Shown piece after piece: positions 25,901 to 38,220 of a stretch of 64,000 nt of DNA. Position 1 is the first letter of the stretch. Every line of letters begins with the position of its first letter. The stretch is from Nymphaea colorata (Eukaryota > Streptophyta > Magnoliopsida > Nymphaeales > Nymphaeaceae). Under the pieces are notes generated by a model. That model was not told where the DNA came from. It ran no database searches and saw nothing but the letters and a program-made list of their open reading frames with translations. The stretch is from NCBI RefSeq assembly GCF_008831285.2, contig NC_045147.1, positions 12,651,427 through 12,715,426 on the forward strand, in the 5' to 3' direction. Made by a program: the position numbers and the translations under genes.

Positions 25901-26779
25901 TGAACATTCTATTCCAGGGTTTCTTTTTTATTCAAGGTAACTAGGAACAAGAATGGAACAGAAATGTTCTCCTTGTCAATGAGATACAATGCTAAATGGA
26001 TGAGCCTCATATTTCTTGGATCCTTTCAATTTCATGCACTTTGTTGTCCTTCTGATGATGGGTTCTGCTGCTTGTTCCCTCAAGAGGAATAGAACATTGA
26101 GGAACAAATGCTAGAAGAATCAAACTGGACGCATCAAAAGGCTTCCTATTATCACACCTGAAATTTCTGGCTCCAGAGAGAGATTAGTACATCAATTTAA
26201 AAGAAACAAATCCTAGCAAATTCCTATAGCACAGTTATTGTATAATTACACGCTTCATTTGTTCATGCCAGTACCTGTCTATTTAGCTCATTAAAGCTGG
26301 CAAGGAGACTACCTGCATCTGTGTGTTGGCTAAGATGGTTGCTGTTCATTGCTTGCTTCATGAATGTTCTCTCCCATTTTGTGTTTCTTATAGATGGACT
26401 ACCTTTCTACTGGGAGAATAGACTTCGATGAGTTTTGTGCAGCTGCAATAAGCATTTATCAACTAGAAGCTCTTGAGGGTTGGGAACAAATGGCAAGCAC
26501 TGCATTTCAGTATTTTGAAGAGGAGGGCAACCGAGTGATCTCAGTTGATGAGTTAGCCAGGGTAGGCAATGAATCCTGTTTTCTCAGTATGTCACTTCAA
26601 ATTTAACGCTACTTGTTCTTGAGTAATTTTTCATTTTCCAGGAAATGAACGTTGGTCCTGCTGCTCATGCAATTTTCCGTGATTGGATTAGACATCCTGA
26701 TGGGAAGCTCAGTTTTCTTGGTTACACTAAGTTTTTACATGGTATTACGCTGCGCAGTTCCAATGCAAGACATCAGTAG
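19545..26779 (+). CDS. CDPK-related protein kinase (CRK), complete, 11 exons
   Basis: Serine/threonine kinase of the plant CDPK-related family: kinase domain plus a C-terminal region with degenerate EF-hands, so direct calcium control is doubtful. Exons: 19545-20072, 21278-21408, 21702-21743, 21829-21937, 22100-22178, 22337-22633, 22812-22921, 24236-24343, 24509-24571, 26394-26561, 26642-26779; total 1773 nt, 590 aa plus stop. The start is chosen for MGQCYG, a myristoylation (Gly2) and palmitoylation (Cys4) signal that implies membrane anchoring. A Ser/Pro-rich linker is followed by the family block [15 protein letters not shown] at 81-95. The kinase domain shows GRGHFG 145-150, VAVK (Lys170), HRDLKPEN (Asp266), DFG (Asp287) and GSAYYVAPE 305-313. 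The C-terminus has [16 protein letters not shown] and [14 protein letters not shown]. An upstream ATG at 19485 would add residues unlike the family. Confidence 0.95.
22922..24235 (+). other. CRK intron 7 with CT/CA microsatellites and a tandem triplication
   Basis: The intron starts directly in a (CT)n tract (about 22926-22982) followed by (CA)n at about 23011-23032. At about 23514-23590 the unit TTTGAGGTTCTACATTTGTT occurs three times with a period of about 31 bp, the last copy diverged. No coding content. Confidence 0.75.
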
Positions 26780-29099
26780 TGCTATATAGCAGACTGATTT
26801 GCATAAGTATCGAAGGTGCATGGAATACTCGGTTCAAGTTCTTTGGCAGAAGGTATAGGTGAATGTGGTGTTCTGCACTAAATAATGCAGAAAAGATCAG
26901 CCATTCTGATTTGCCTCCTTGCGTGGTGATTCTTGGTTAAATCTGTTCCGGTGCCATTCATGGAGTATCAAAGGTGCTGGTTTTTTCCTCTCATCCAGTG
27001 GAAAAGAAAATAGTATATTTGGAGCATGAGAAAGTCGTTTCTATTTGGTGGTGGAGAGCTTATATTACATCCCATCTCAGAAAGGGGCCTATGTTTGGTT
27101 GAGGTTCCTATGGGTCAGTTAGAGCCGGTCTTGAGCACCTTCAGCTTTTCTGTTCTTTTACCACGTTTGTTTTGAAGTTAGAAATGGCGGCATTGGTTAT
27201 GGGGCCACGGAAATTCAATTCTGTAATTGATATTTTTTTGTTTTTTTTCCCACAGTCTCAGATATATATAGCATGCTTGTTTTTTGTTTCTTTTAAACCC
27301 TTGAAATGTTGACTCAGTTCAATCTTGGTGGAAGGAAAATGTAGATGGAAATAGCCTAATAAATGCTTTGCTTATATTTGCTCAAGTATAGTACATGTGT
27401 CATGTTAAAAGTTAAAGTCATTGCTTGTCAAACAATGATGTAAAATTTTGGCGTGGGCATTCTTCCACTCTCTCTCTGTCGACCAGTCATACGGAAGCTG
27501 AATGGCCATCCTGATGTCTTAACAATCCTAAATTATCAGCTGCTTCAGCGGAGCTTCCTCGGCTTGGTCCAAAGTGCACGTCCAGAACTTTAATATTATT
27601 GTAGTAAACAGCAGCAGCGACAACTATAGCTTCCTTATTTGATATAAACAGGCATCTTCATGTGCAGGTTGTTGGTGAGATGTTGCTTGCGCTACACGCC
27701 TCTGTAAGACCGATGGCAGAGGTCGCGAGGACTTCATCCTTCTTGAAGGTTGTGCCCTATCTCTTGCCTTCATCGGTTACCAGTGCCTTTTACTTGGACA
27801 TTTAAGGGACACAAGCTTATACAAGTTCGACTCGGTTAAGCCAGTCACCCTCGAGCTCAGACTCGGTTAAGCGAGTCAAGCTTTAGTTCACCTCATAAAG
27901 CTTAAGCCAAGTTCCAATCAAGCCGAGCTATAAACGATTCAAGCAGAGTTCGAGCTGGCGGAGTTCCAACTCCACTTGCTAGTTGTACATCCCTACCGGT
28001 AACGGTGGATGTATCAGGACGCCATAATGACGGTAACTCTGGTTGACCGCTAGCGAAAAAGAGGTGACGTTTAATAGGGCCATTTTTCACTGTTTTCATG
28101 TGATAAAGTTTATAATGTAATTTTCGCTATTGGATGGGGTCTCCCCTGGTCGCTTGCAGCGAAAAACTTTCGTTATTGGTTATATTTTGTTCAAGATTTT
28201 TGGGTTTCTTTTCATATTCTCGTTTGGAATCTTACATTGCATTAAGTTAATTTAGATATGTTAATGTGGACATTTCCTCGTTTTGAACACATTTGACAAG
28301 TGTGTGTGTGTATCCATCACACGTTACTTCTCTTGCAATCCTGTACGGCAACACAGTAATTTTTGAAGTTGCCAATTTCGGAAAATGCAAAGTAGATAGC
28401 CTGTTAGGACCTAACTTTTACGAGGCAATGAAGAGATGGCTTTAGTATTCTTTTTCCTGTTCAGTTGGGGCACAAAGAGTTCCGAGATGGACAGCTCTTT
28501 CCATATACCGTTTAATGAAGCCTACTCAAAACCTTGTTAGATAACACAGGTGAGCATCCCACGAATAAAATTTTGCCGTTACCACTAATGTGTGTAGAAT
28601 TTGAATATGCATCCTTCCTGAAAGTCCAACATGAAAGATTTTCTTTCTCTTTTTTTAATGTGAAAAAGATATTGATCCTATCTATTCTAGAGTAGATCAA
28701 GAACAAGATCTTAAAGATCCACTCAACTATGCAGGAGATTATGGGACTTCTTTTTCAGCTTTGGCCCATTTATGAACACGAGCCAGCCTGAGTTGAGATA
28801 AGACTAGCCAACCAGAAAGCTCATTTTATCTTGGTCATCTTGCAATCTTAACCAGGAATAAGCAAAATTTCTCAATAGAAAACAGCAATAACTACAAAAT
28901 TGAGGATTGCATGTTCTGACATATGGCACTGTAACATGAGAGGAGGAACACCAACAACCAGCCAGTTCAGAAGCACCCTTTCCAAAAAGAATGCAAAATC
29001 TTGGCCTTCCATACCAAGTGCATGCTATGCATGCAGACCGTCGACAAATTTGCATATAATAATATTTTCATCGTAGAAGGGTCCCCAGAACTTCTCACT
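26780..29099. other. CRK 3' UTR and CRK-SNARE convergent intergenic region
   Basis: Directly after the CRK stop comes a probable 3' UTR reaching to roughly 27.3 kb. The rest is AT-rich with one GAGCTCGA-type repeat copy (about 27804-27996). The CRK and SNARE genes converge here, so the stretch holds both transcript ends. No further gene was seen. Confidence 0.5.
27804..27996. repeat. Second, shorter copy of the GAGCTCGA-rich MITE-like family
   Basis: Begins AAGGGACACAAGCTT and ends AGTTGTACATCCCTACC, giving partly complementary ends. The interior repeats CTCGGTTAAGC(C/G)AGTCA and GAGCTCAGACTCGG, like the element at 7792-8315. Confidence 0.45.
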
Positions 29100-29202
29100 C
29101 TAAAAAGAAAAGGGAGAGAAAAGAAGAAATGGAGCTTGTACAAGATGAATAAAATCCAGACTAGCTGCCTTTAGCATTGTTTCAGATCCTCCGTTCAGAT
29201 TG

Positions 29203-32200
29203 TCACTTTGATATCCAGTAAATAATGAGGAACAATGTACATGCCGCAATAACAGCAGACAGAATAAGCGTGTCCCTTGAACGCTTTCTTTTGATGGCTC
29301 CTGCAATCGGATACCAAGAGAAAATCACAAAACAGCACAACAATGTCAATATCCAATAGCAAGGGAGAAATGATCACCTAGTAACCCACGGATCACAGGA
29401 AATCTGTCCCCTAGATGCTTCACCTTCCCCTGGATTTCGGCAAATGTGCTTCTTTGTGCTGCTAAAACTCCTTTTATCGTCTCTGCTTGGTTGGTCACAT
29501 CATCAATCTGAAAAGCGTTGGCATAAACCTTACCCCATATCTGTTCTATATACACTTGCAAAAAAGAGAGCACCGTGTTGATACCTGTACAATACTTCCA
29601 TGTATTGCTGCTCGCTCCCTCAACAAGCTTGGTGCTGCTTGTGAACTAGATACCTGCAGAAATCAGTCTACTCATAAATTTTGTGGACTATGATCATGTG
29701 AATGCAGAAAACACCATTAGGACAGGGAACTGAGTGAACCTTGTATTCATTTATGTCATTTCTCACAGAATGCAGAAGTTCAGCATGCTCCCGCATTGAT
29801 ATTATGTTCCCTCTTGTCCGCTTAAACTCCTAAACCAGAGCATAAAAGCAACTAAAATAAGTCTCATACTTGATCGCAGATGAACTAACAGAAACTTGGT
29901 CCTTAGGAAATTCAAGTTACAACTAAAATAAGAATGCATTCTGTGACATCATTCAATTGGCCAAAATGTCCCAGGTGCTCAATCATTCCCAGTCCTTCTA
30001 CTGAAAGGAGAGATGGCTCCATAGCAGGCCAGCAGGGAGATGGGGTGGCAGTAGGAAGACCTTCTTATCATTATTATGGGAATATAAATTGCATAATTGC
30101 CGCTATTGACATTTATAGTCATAGCATTTACAGAAGCACTGTTGTGTTTGTCATGGTACTTCTCATAATAGCACCTATCTAATTTGATTTATCGGTGTGA
30201 AGTGTTGTTAACTAAAATAAATCACAATATGGTCAACCATGAACATGTAGACATCTAGACAACAGAACATATTATACAATTTTACGAGAATAAGTAAAGC
30301 CCCTTTCTAAACAAAACTACCTACACATGCATTTTGAATTTAAGATATTCATAACAGGAAAAAGACAAAAAAATAGTATAAATTTACAACCAAAACCCAT
30401 TAGTTGCATGATTAATCGAGAAGTTAAAAAAAAAAAGGTTCCTGGGGTTAGTATCTTAGTTTAGCTTGCCAAAAGGGTACGTTTTTCATTTTGTCTTTTT
30501 GTAATGATAAAATGACGAAAATTCTCAAAATGAATCTTTCTATATAAGGCTGGTGTCTGGGAAGGCTGAAATTCTTCAACTACCTTGACCATGTTTCAAA
30601 GCCCCTACGCAAGAACCATTTTTCCCAAACACCACCATCAAGACCCTTTGACTTGTAGCTCAAGCACTCAATTATTTCCTACATGTAGCTCTCAGAAGAA
30701 CGTTAATTTACTTATCTATCTATGATTAAGGTAACAAGCAATTACTTTAACCAGTTATACCATCACACTGCTCTGCGCAGCAAGATGGAAGACATGGTTA
30801 TTAATGCTGCTTTTATGAACTGAGGTATTAGAAAATGCCTCAAGATATACATGAAATCAGAAAAATAGATATGGGCGATCAACATTTTGCATTATTAACA
30901 TGACTATTGGTATAAGCTATAAGTCCCATGGGTCAAGCAAGTGAAAATAATGAATGAAGAATGAAGGACCAGATGTAACATATGATAACAGTGGAGAAAA
31001 ACAATCTGAGCCTATATGTTGATATTTTGACTCATCCCTCAAAAACAGCATGGTTTTCCTTTTCCCGTTTTAAGCAAAGCAATCTTAGCCAAGGGATGCA
31101 AGTAGAAAATATAGAATTACAGGAGATTATTAGTGTTAGAAGATGATAGCTGGATGGTTAGATCATAATATTATAACCAAGGGAATTTTGGCTTCAATTC
31201 TTCCATAGGGTTATCCCCCAGCTTATGCCTCAAAAACTCAGGCTCAAAGCTTACATTTTGATGCTTATCAGATAAGAACATAAAAAATGGCATTCCTGAG
31301 ACCAAACATGTGATCTCAGATTTGAAAAGCATCGCATAAAGCTTTGCAAGAGAGACCACATGCGCGTTTTCTTTTCAGAATGGAGAGAAGATTGTGCTTT
31401 TGAGATTCACCGAATCAAAGGCCAATATTAATCAGCAAAATTGACAATAAAGGTGCAGTACACTACTAGGCTACTAGCACCAAAGAACACATCTGCTACT
31501 CTAAAAGGTTTCCTAGTCCATACTGATTGACAACAAGCTTCATGTTTCTAAAGGCATTGCACATGTTACCGTCTGAAAATCATCTTCCGTCGTGTGTGCA
31601 CTCATGCACCGCTTTCTATTGCCAATGGCATCTCAACTTATTCCTTTATTCTTCATCATACATTTATTCCAGTGAGATTTCTTTTGACAAGAACAACAGC
31701 CTTGAAGCTCGCATTGCTGGAGAACGTACCCCCTTTACATCTATTTTGTAAGTCAACGACCAAGTGTACAACTCCCTACTCTGAGAAGAGGTCGGATTTT
31801 CACATCTATGACCAACCACTTCAAAAGTTCTTCATGAACATTTCCACCCAAAATGCAATTCTCAAACACCAATGGGTAACAATTTCGCATCTAACCAGAC
31901 GATGAGCACCAATTTATCAGAGTCAAATTACGTAAGGACAAGACTATCTGATTTACGCGAATGTAAACCATCACATTCAGTCAACCAATCTCCAACTTGC
32001 ACAATGCATTCTTAATTTAAATCATCATATCCAAAATCAAGCATAGCCGATAAAAGAGAAGGCACAAATAAATGGATCTAAAAGGACGGGAGCCAAAGAC
32101 AGGGAAAGGGTTAGTTTCTAACGGGTACCTGAGTGAATTCATGAAGAATGTCTCTATGCCTAGCGAGCTTCTGGCTGACGGACGTCGTCGGGGTCGCGGC

Positions 32201-32586
32201 AGCCGCGCACCTGCTCATCGCTTCATTTACATCAAGCAGTTTCTCCAGGAGAGACTCGATCTCCATCTCCATCGACTTCCACTGCATATCCCGCGCGTGC
32301 CCATCGGTCGGCGACTTCGAATCCGAGTATCCTAACAACATGGACAGAAAGATCCAATCTTTCTCATTAAACGGGCTGCGAGAATTCCCCTCGGGGAAAA
32401 AAATTTCAGACAAAGACCTCGCCCGATCCCAAAGACAGGCACGAAAAACTACCCCCGGATTCGAGATCAGAGAGAGAGAATGATACCTCCGAGTTTGGCA
32501 TAGGAGGAGAGGCGAACGTCGAGGTCTCCTTCGATCCGCCGGGCCTCTTTCCTCAGTTCGGCCCAATCTGCGCCAACCTCCTCCAT
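29203..32586 (-). CDS. GOS12: Golgi Qb-SNARE, GOS1/GOS12-type (Golgi SNAP receptor complex member 1), complete, 6 exons
   Basis: Tail-anchored SNARE for vesicle fusion within the Golgi. Minus-strand exons: 32586-32487, 32331-32129, 29829-29740, 29653-29585, 29507-29378, 29300-29203; total 690 nt, 229 aa plus stop, close to the Arabidopsis GOS12 length of about 239. The start MEEVGADWAELRKEARRIEG matches the family N-terminus. Exon 2 gives WKSMEMEIESLLEKLLDVNE, AMSRCA and TTSVSQKLARHRDILHEFTQ. Exon 3 gives EFKRTRGNIISMREHAELL. Exon 5 holds the SNARE-motif end, GKVKHLGDRFPVIRGLLG. Exon 6 gives IKRKRSRDTLILSAVIAACT and a C-terminal membrane anchor ending IYWISK. All junctions are GT-AG and in phase. 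Intron 2 (29830-32128, 2.3 kb) is the longest. The assignment between GOS11 and GOS12 types rests on remembered similarity. Confidence 0.95.
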
Positions 32587-32677
32587 GTAGGAAGCATGTA
32601 CCGAGGTCCCCTCGAGTGGTCGAAGATCTCGCCGGAGACTTCAGCACAACCGGGATCTTCTGTATTCGCAACCACCC

Positions 32678-32710
<33 letters not shown>

Positions 32711-33796
32711 CCTGCTTGTAGATGGACTGAGCTGACCTGCGGTTAGGTTTAGCTCGAAACGGCTCGACCCTCGAGCTTAGTTGGCTCCATCACGCCTGCT
32801 TGGAAAGTGGGTAGGCCTTTATTCTTGGATGCACTCTGCGGTACACTAGGCTTCTTGTGAAGTGAACTTTTTACATGTGATGTGGCAAGAACTGAATCAC
32901 TTCAAAAACGAAGAATTTGGTGTAGAAGCCCCACAGAGGCCACATTCCATTCATTACAACAATGGTCAATGAGACCGTTCTATCTACTAAGCTAAGTTCA
33001 AATGAATTTAATCTTTAGTTTTATTCCTTGCCAATGATAAATCTAAACATGACAATATAAATTATATATTTTCAAAAACGAACGTAATTGATAGTTCAAT
33101 TCAATTGTTCTCTACATTTTTTTTCTCCATTTTACATATGCAAGCTGGGATATGCAAAAGCCTGGACCAGTTTATGTGAAACCATGCAACTGATTTATTT
33201 AAAAGTTGAAGAAGAAAGGATTAATCATTTAGTAGTTTACGAGGAAACAATTCTAAATCAGTGTCCCCTTACATTGTTCAAAACTTCATCAAAATTCTTG
33301 CCATTCATCGGGAATGATGCATGAAAAAGTGAATTTCGATCATGATATTAGGGTTTTGAGGTGTATGGAGGGCCGATAGAATTGAAATAAACAAATGAAA
33401 CTGATTTTGATGCTCAAACCCCATGTACTTCATTATGCAAGTGATTCAGTTGCCAACCTAAGAGCTCAATTCTTAGATCCACACTACTATAGGTTCTACA
33501 ATTTCAAATATTCTTCAAGTCTTCATCAAGGACTTCGAGCATGAGACAATTATTTAGGGCATTGACATCAAGTTTGCCAACTGTTATGAACAATTTAATG
33601 GCAATCAAGCCTGCGCAACCACATCCGGAGCAAATGGAAAGGGTTGTTCTAAAACCTAACGATTTTCGTGTCGTAGTAGGATAAAGCAGAGGTAAACTAG
33701 AATTTTCATAGTTGCCGCAACTTAAAATAATCAATGCAGCAAGAATTGACATGGGAATCCACAATAACAAAATGGACTAACCTGAGCTCCAATCAT

Positions 33797-33800
<4 letters not shown>

Positions 33801-33876
<76 letters not shown>
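33801..33876. repeat. (AT)38 microsatellite
   Basis: An uninterrupted 76-bp AT dinucleotide run, the longest perfect one in the window. Confidence 0.95.
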
Positions 33877-33879
<3 letters not shown>

Positions 33880-35836
33880 GGGTTTTAAAGTGGAACCAAT
33901 CATGGGTAGACCCCCAGAGTGAAGGATTTCCCTTCTTTTTCTCTAACTTGAATCTTTTTCTACTTAGTAGATTGAAAGTTTCATTAAATGGATAATGGTA
34001 AGGGCATAGGGAAGAGTTTACACTGTTGAAGAAGAAATTCTAAAATATCTCTGCCTAGAATTAAGAGAAGGAAGTTACAGTACTCCATAAAGAGGAAAAA
34101 AGAGAGCGGGAAGAGTTTTGTCTCCTTAACAAGGAGAAGAAAGGTCCATGGCCTGCATGCTATGTTCATTTCTTACTTTTAAATATTGATGAACTAGGTG
34201 TAAGTAGAATGAATGGGTTGAATGTATGCCTGATCGAAGAGTAAGCTTAAGCATAGTCTATATATGCTGATGTAGCTGATATTGCAAGAAAGGCGTCAAC
34301 TGTGCTCATGAAGTTTTAAAACCATGTCATTCTATTTTAATAAAATTTAAGTGAGATGGCTTAGACTAATGAAACTCAGTACCGGCTTTGATGATTTTCA
34401 CAATCCACCTTATTTGAAAACGCTTGAATGCCTACTTTCAAATGGCATGATTGCATTTGAGAAATGATGAATGATTTAGCTATATTATTTGATCGAATAA
34501 TGGATTTTGGTATGTAACAGCTAGTCAGGAGATACTGGATACGACATATATGTGTATTGTTGAACAATTGTATTAAGTTCAATTTCTACTGAATATTTTG
34601 GAAGGCTCTATAAATCCAACCCACTAGTAAAAATGAGATTGTGAAACGAGATTCTGATTAACCATAAAGTGGCTGGAAGTGCCGGCCAAAGTTTTTGATC
34701 CTTGTAATGGAATTTCATGTTCTTATATATGGACGTTTCTGAAATTTTGAAGATATATATTATACTTTCATACTGCACTATTGGTTTAATGTTTTTTTCT
34801 ATGATTTGGTTTGAGTTCTGGTTTGAAAATGCTTCCTACTTCGCATATATAGAGGTCCACGCAAAATTTTACTTATCTTGCGAATTTTATTTCTCACCGA
34901 TCGATATGATAGTGGAAAACATGTGTAATACCATTCTGGATTTCATATGTCTAGTATATCTCTAAATTTCGATGTGAATCTTATGTAAGTTCATATTTTT
35001 AAAAAAATTGAAAAAATATTGAAATTGGTCCAACGAAATTGGTTCATATCCGCGCAAAAGTTTTTACCTGGTTGATGGTGATTCTCGACAACACTATGCT
35101 AAAAAAACCCTGTGTCGGATAACCTGGGATTTGAGATCTGGGGCTGATAAGATGGAACTCACAAATACTCGATTTTGCCGGTTTGCGTAAAAGATTTGAG
35201 ATTCTCAATGATCTCAAATCACCTCAAATTTCAGATCTGAGGCTATCAAACGACCGATTAAGATTAAGGGGTGCATCTATGATGTTTTATTTGGAATTAT
35301 GAAATTACCACTGTTATTAGCTAGTGTTGCAAATGGCCATGTTCTTGTTTGAAGATTTTATCATTTCCCACCCAACGCCTTGTCATTTACTTCTGATCTA
35401 TTTGCAACCCTAATTAAGGATCTAGGGTTTTTATAGGACACTTTTTGTTTACCAAAAAAATTAAAGTTCATGACTACATATGGCGTGCCGGTAATGCCAC
35501 TAAAGTGGCCTTTCGCACAAACATTTCTCAGGTCCATCCATTTGGTGGGAAGGCCATCTATTTAAGCGCTTACATCTTGGGGAACAAAATGTGTGATCGA
35601 AACATAATCAGTGCCCGCGAATATGTTCCTTGAATGGTCCGACAATTATTCGAATTACTCACGTCAAGCTCCCAAAGCCCTTTCCAGTTAATTTCTTATC
35701 TGAACTTTCTCTCTTCTTTTTCCCTTTTCTTGTTTAGCTGAACATTCCTGATTGTGATCGTTTAAGTGATTTTCCGGATGATTCTTGATTTAGAATAGCA
35801 TGTGAGAAGTTCATGAAATTATATCTACTCAATAAC

Positions 35837-35900
35837 CTCTCTCTCTCTCTCTTGGTTCTGGTGTGTGTCTATATATATATAAAGAGAGAGAGAGAGAGAG
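35837..35900. repeat. Compound self-complementary microsatellite (CT)n-(TA)n-(GA)n
   Basis: A CT run of about 16 bp and a GA run of about 17 bp flank a loop that contains GTGTGTGT and (TA)n. The arms are complementary, so the segment could fold into a hairpin. A similar arrangement occurs at 58727-58801. Confidence 0.75.
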
Positions 35901-36043
35901 TAAAGTTGGTAAACCAGAACCATTAAAGTATTTTTTTCTGCAATTTAACCTTATAGATATGATCTGGTGAGAAACGTATATTAAGTTAATCATGTCTTGT
36001 TTACTTACATATATTTATTAATAATAAAAAATGAATAGCTTTT

Positions 36044-36074
<31 letters not shown>

Positions 36075-37579
36075 CAAACAACCGAACCAGGCCATACGGT
36101 AGCGACAAGTCCAGAAAACTCGGCCATTGATCTGATCATCATAAAAAGCAATATGCGTGTGTTAGCAGCCTTAAAATATGCTTCTGACTAACTGTCCACA
36201 TGAAGATTTTGTTCAATGCTGGCCATAATTGTACAAGTTAATGAAGTATTCTATTCTTTGTGGAAACAGGAAATTAAACTGGCGGACAAGGTAACGTGTT
36301 ATGAAATAAAATTACAACTTCAAGTTAAGAGAATCTTTTGCAAGCAAATCGACGGTCCAATATGGCTCGAAGAGGACAAATCTTCCTTTCTTTCCAGGCC
36401 TTTTGACATGGTTCCCGGAACTGCAAAATCACATGATCTTTTCTTGTGAAGCCCAATTACTCGTACCTCCATGCAAGCCATCCATGTGTAAAGCGTTCAT
36501 TAGAATAAAGAACTGTATGATTTTTCGGGTAATATTCCCCAGCTAGAAGTGATGTAAAGTTGACCAAAAGAAAAAGAGAAACTTTTTACCTCTATTAAAT
36601 ATGATCTGCTACAAGCATATGCTTCCCTATTACTTTGCATTTAAGCGTGCCAACATAGTTCTTGAGATCAAATTTGCTGGGAAAGATGCGAATCTGAAAA
36701 AAAGATAAGAAGAGATAATTGTCTCAAGAGGTATAACATACCTTGTCATAATAGGGTACATGCAGACAGCATGTTCTTGCTTCGATTCTCATGAGAGCTA
36801 CTCCCTTGAGCCACAAAAGATACGGCTGAAGATTGCACATTGTTCATCCAAGCTGCAATGCAGCCTAGGACTCAGGAGGGCTGGAGTCAGGGAGAGGGAG
36901 GCCCCTGAGGGCTCTTCTTGTCTATTATTAACCTTTCAGCCACCCATAAAAGGAGAAGATACATGTTAATGGAAGCTGTAACGGCTACTGAAGATAATCA
37001 GGATATCAGCAAATGCAATGGTTATCGTGCATGCTTCTTGTAGTCGTGAAGAGAGTCAAGGCAATAGTGGCGTTAGCAAAATTAAAAAGATTATGCAAAA
37101 CCGATGCATGCCAGATTTTCACCAGGTAATTACACTAACATGTCTATAATTATAAAGGAAAGTCTTGAACACCATCGATCGATTCTAAGGTCGATGGTGG
37201 CCTCCCATGGACTGGGAATGATTCCAGCATGTTAAATATTGTTTTCCTTGTTTCTGTTTTTTTATATTTTTTAACATAACTTTCCCTCTTATACACATTC
37301 TGGTTTATGAATTTCAAGACGATAAGCAATGTTTTGCTTTGAATAAAATGAAGCAAAGACTCTGAAAGGAGATTTAGATCAGGAAAGGTAGGACCCGTAT
37401 GGAAACACTATAAGGGGAGGGAAAACTCGACTACTGATATCTTTCTAAAGAGATCACAAGAAATGCGTAAAATAGATGAAGTACAAGAACTATATGTCAG
37501 ATGACTTAGATCTATTTAGCAGACAACCAGCTTGGTAGTTACCTGGTGACCATGGCCAAAGGAACCGAAGGATCGTTAG

Positions 37580-37925
37580 ATGTTTGGCGTTTGATGGCCT
37601 TGAATTTCGGTTTTAGGATTGAAATTCTAGAAACCAAATTGCAGTTCTAGTTTTTCTTTGTGTTTGATACTCTGGAATTTTGATTTCTAGAATTAAAAAT
37701 GATGAGCTTGATAAAATAGGAATTAAAATTCTAAAATTGATGAATATATGTCTTAAAAAGATGAAAATCTTCTAAAATTCTGAAATCATAGTTCCACCCT
37801 TAGAGTAGAACCACAGTTCGGGAATTTTGATTCAAGAATGAGTCTATAATTCCAATTCCAAATTCTTTGTTTGGTAACTCATTAACATTCTAGAATCCTG
37901 CAATTCCTTCCTCATCAGACACCCC
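37580..37925. repeat. Possible MITE rich in GGAATT/AATTCC words
   Basis: Begins near GTTTGGCGTTTGATGGCC and ends near CCTCATCAGACACC. The interior has many ATTCTAGAA and AATTCC words on both strands. The pattern fits a short inverted-repeat element, but boundaries and target duplication are unclear. Confidence 0.35.
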
Positions 37926-38100
37926 GTGCAGCTATCAGTTTGGATTAACTTGTCAATCAGAATTAGCTGGAAAGAAAAAGGAAAAAAAAAAAGGAGCTGG
38001 AAAGAGAAAAGAGCATTAATTTGTTACCGTGCTGTCTTTACTTTTTACTTTGCTCAAGTATTAGTCGTCCAAAGTACTTAAAAAGCTGGGGAGGGGACCT

Positions 38101-38108
38101 TCTATATA
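38101..38108 (+). promoter_or_regulatory. Candidate TATA box of the WAT1-type gene
   Basis: TCTATATA lies about 115 bp upstream of the ATG at 38221, a plausible position for a plant TATA element. AT-rich context makes chance matches common. Confidence 0.3.
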
Positions 38109-38220
38109 CTGTAAATGCGAACACATTAATGCAAATGCTTTAGAATATATACGCTTGAGTACATGGCGTATTAATAAGGAGTTGTGGAGCTGCCCTCTGT
38201 AGACACTGAAATTAGGGGAG

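Larger units (their letters stand above)
32587..38100. other. Intergenic region between SNARE and WAT1-type genes
   Basis: Starts with the SNARE 5' leader, including an (AG)n tract at about 32683-32709. It then holds AT-rich sequence, a 76-bp (AT)n run at 33801-33876, a CT/TA/GA compound microsatellite at about 35837-35900, another AT tract near 36047-36074, and imperfect inverted repeats of MITE type near 35110-35260 and 37580-37925. No supported gene. Confidence 0.55.

Noticed and set aside
32111-32671. 186-codon minus-strand open frame taken as one protein
   Set aside because: It runs through SNARE intron 1; the real product uses only the spliced parts, with the start at 32586 in another frame.
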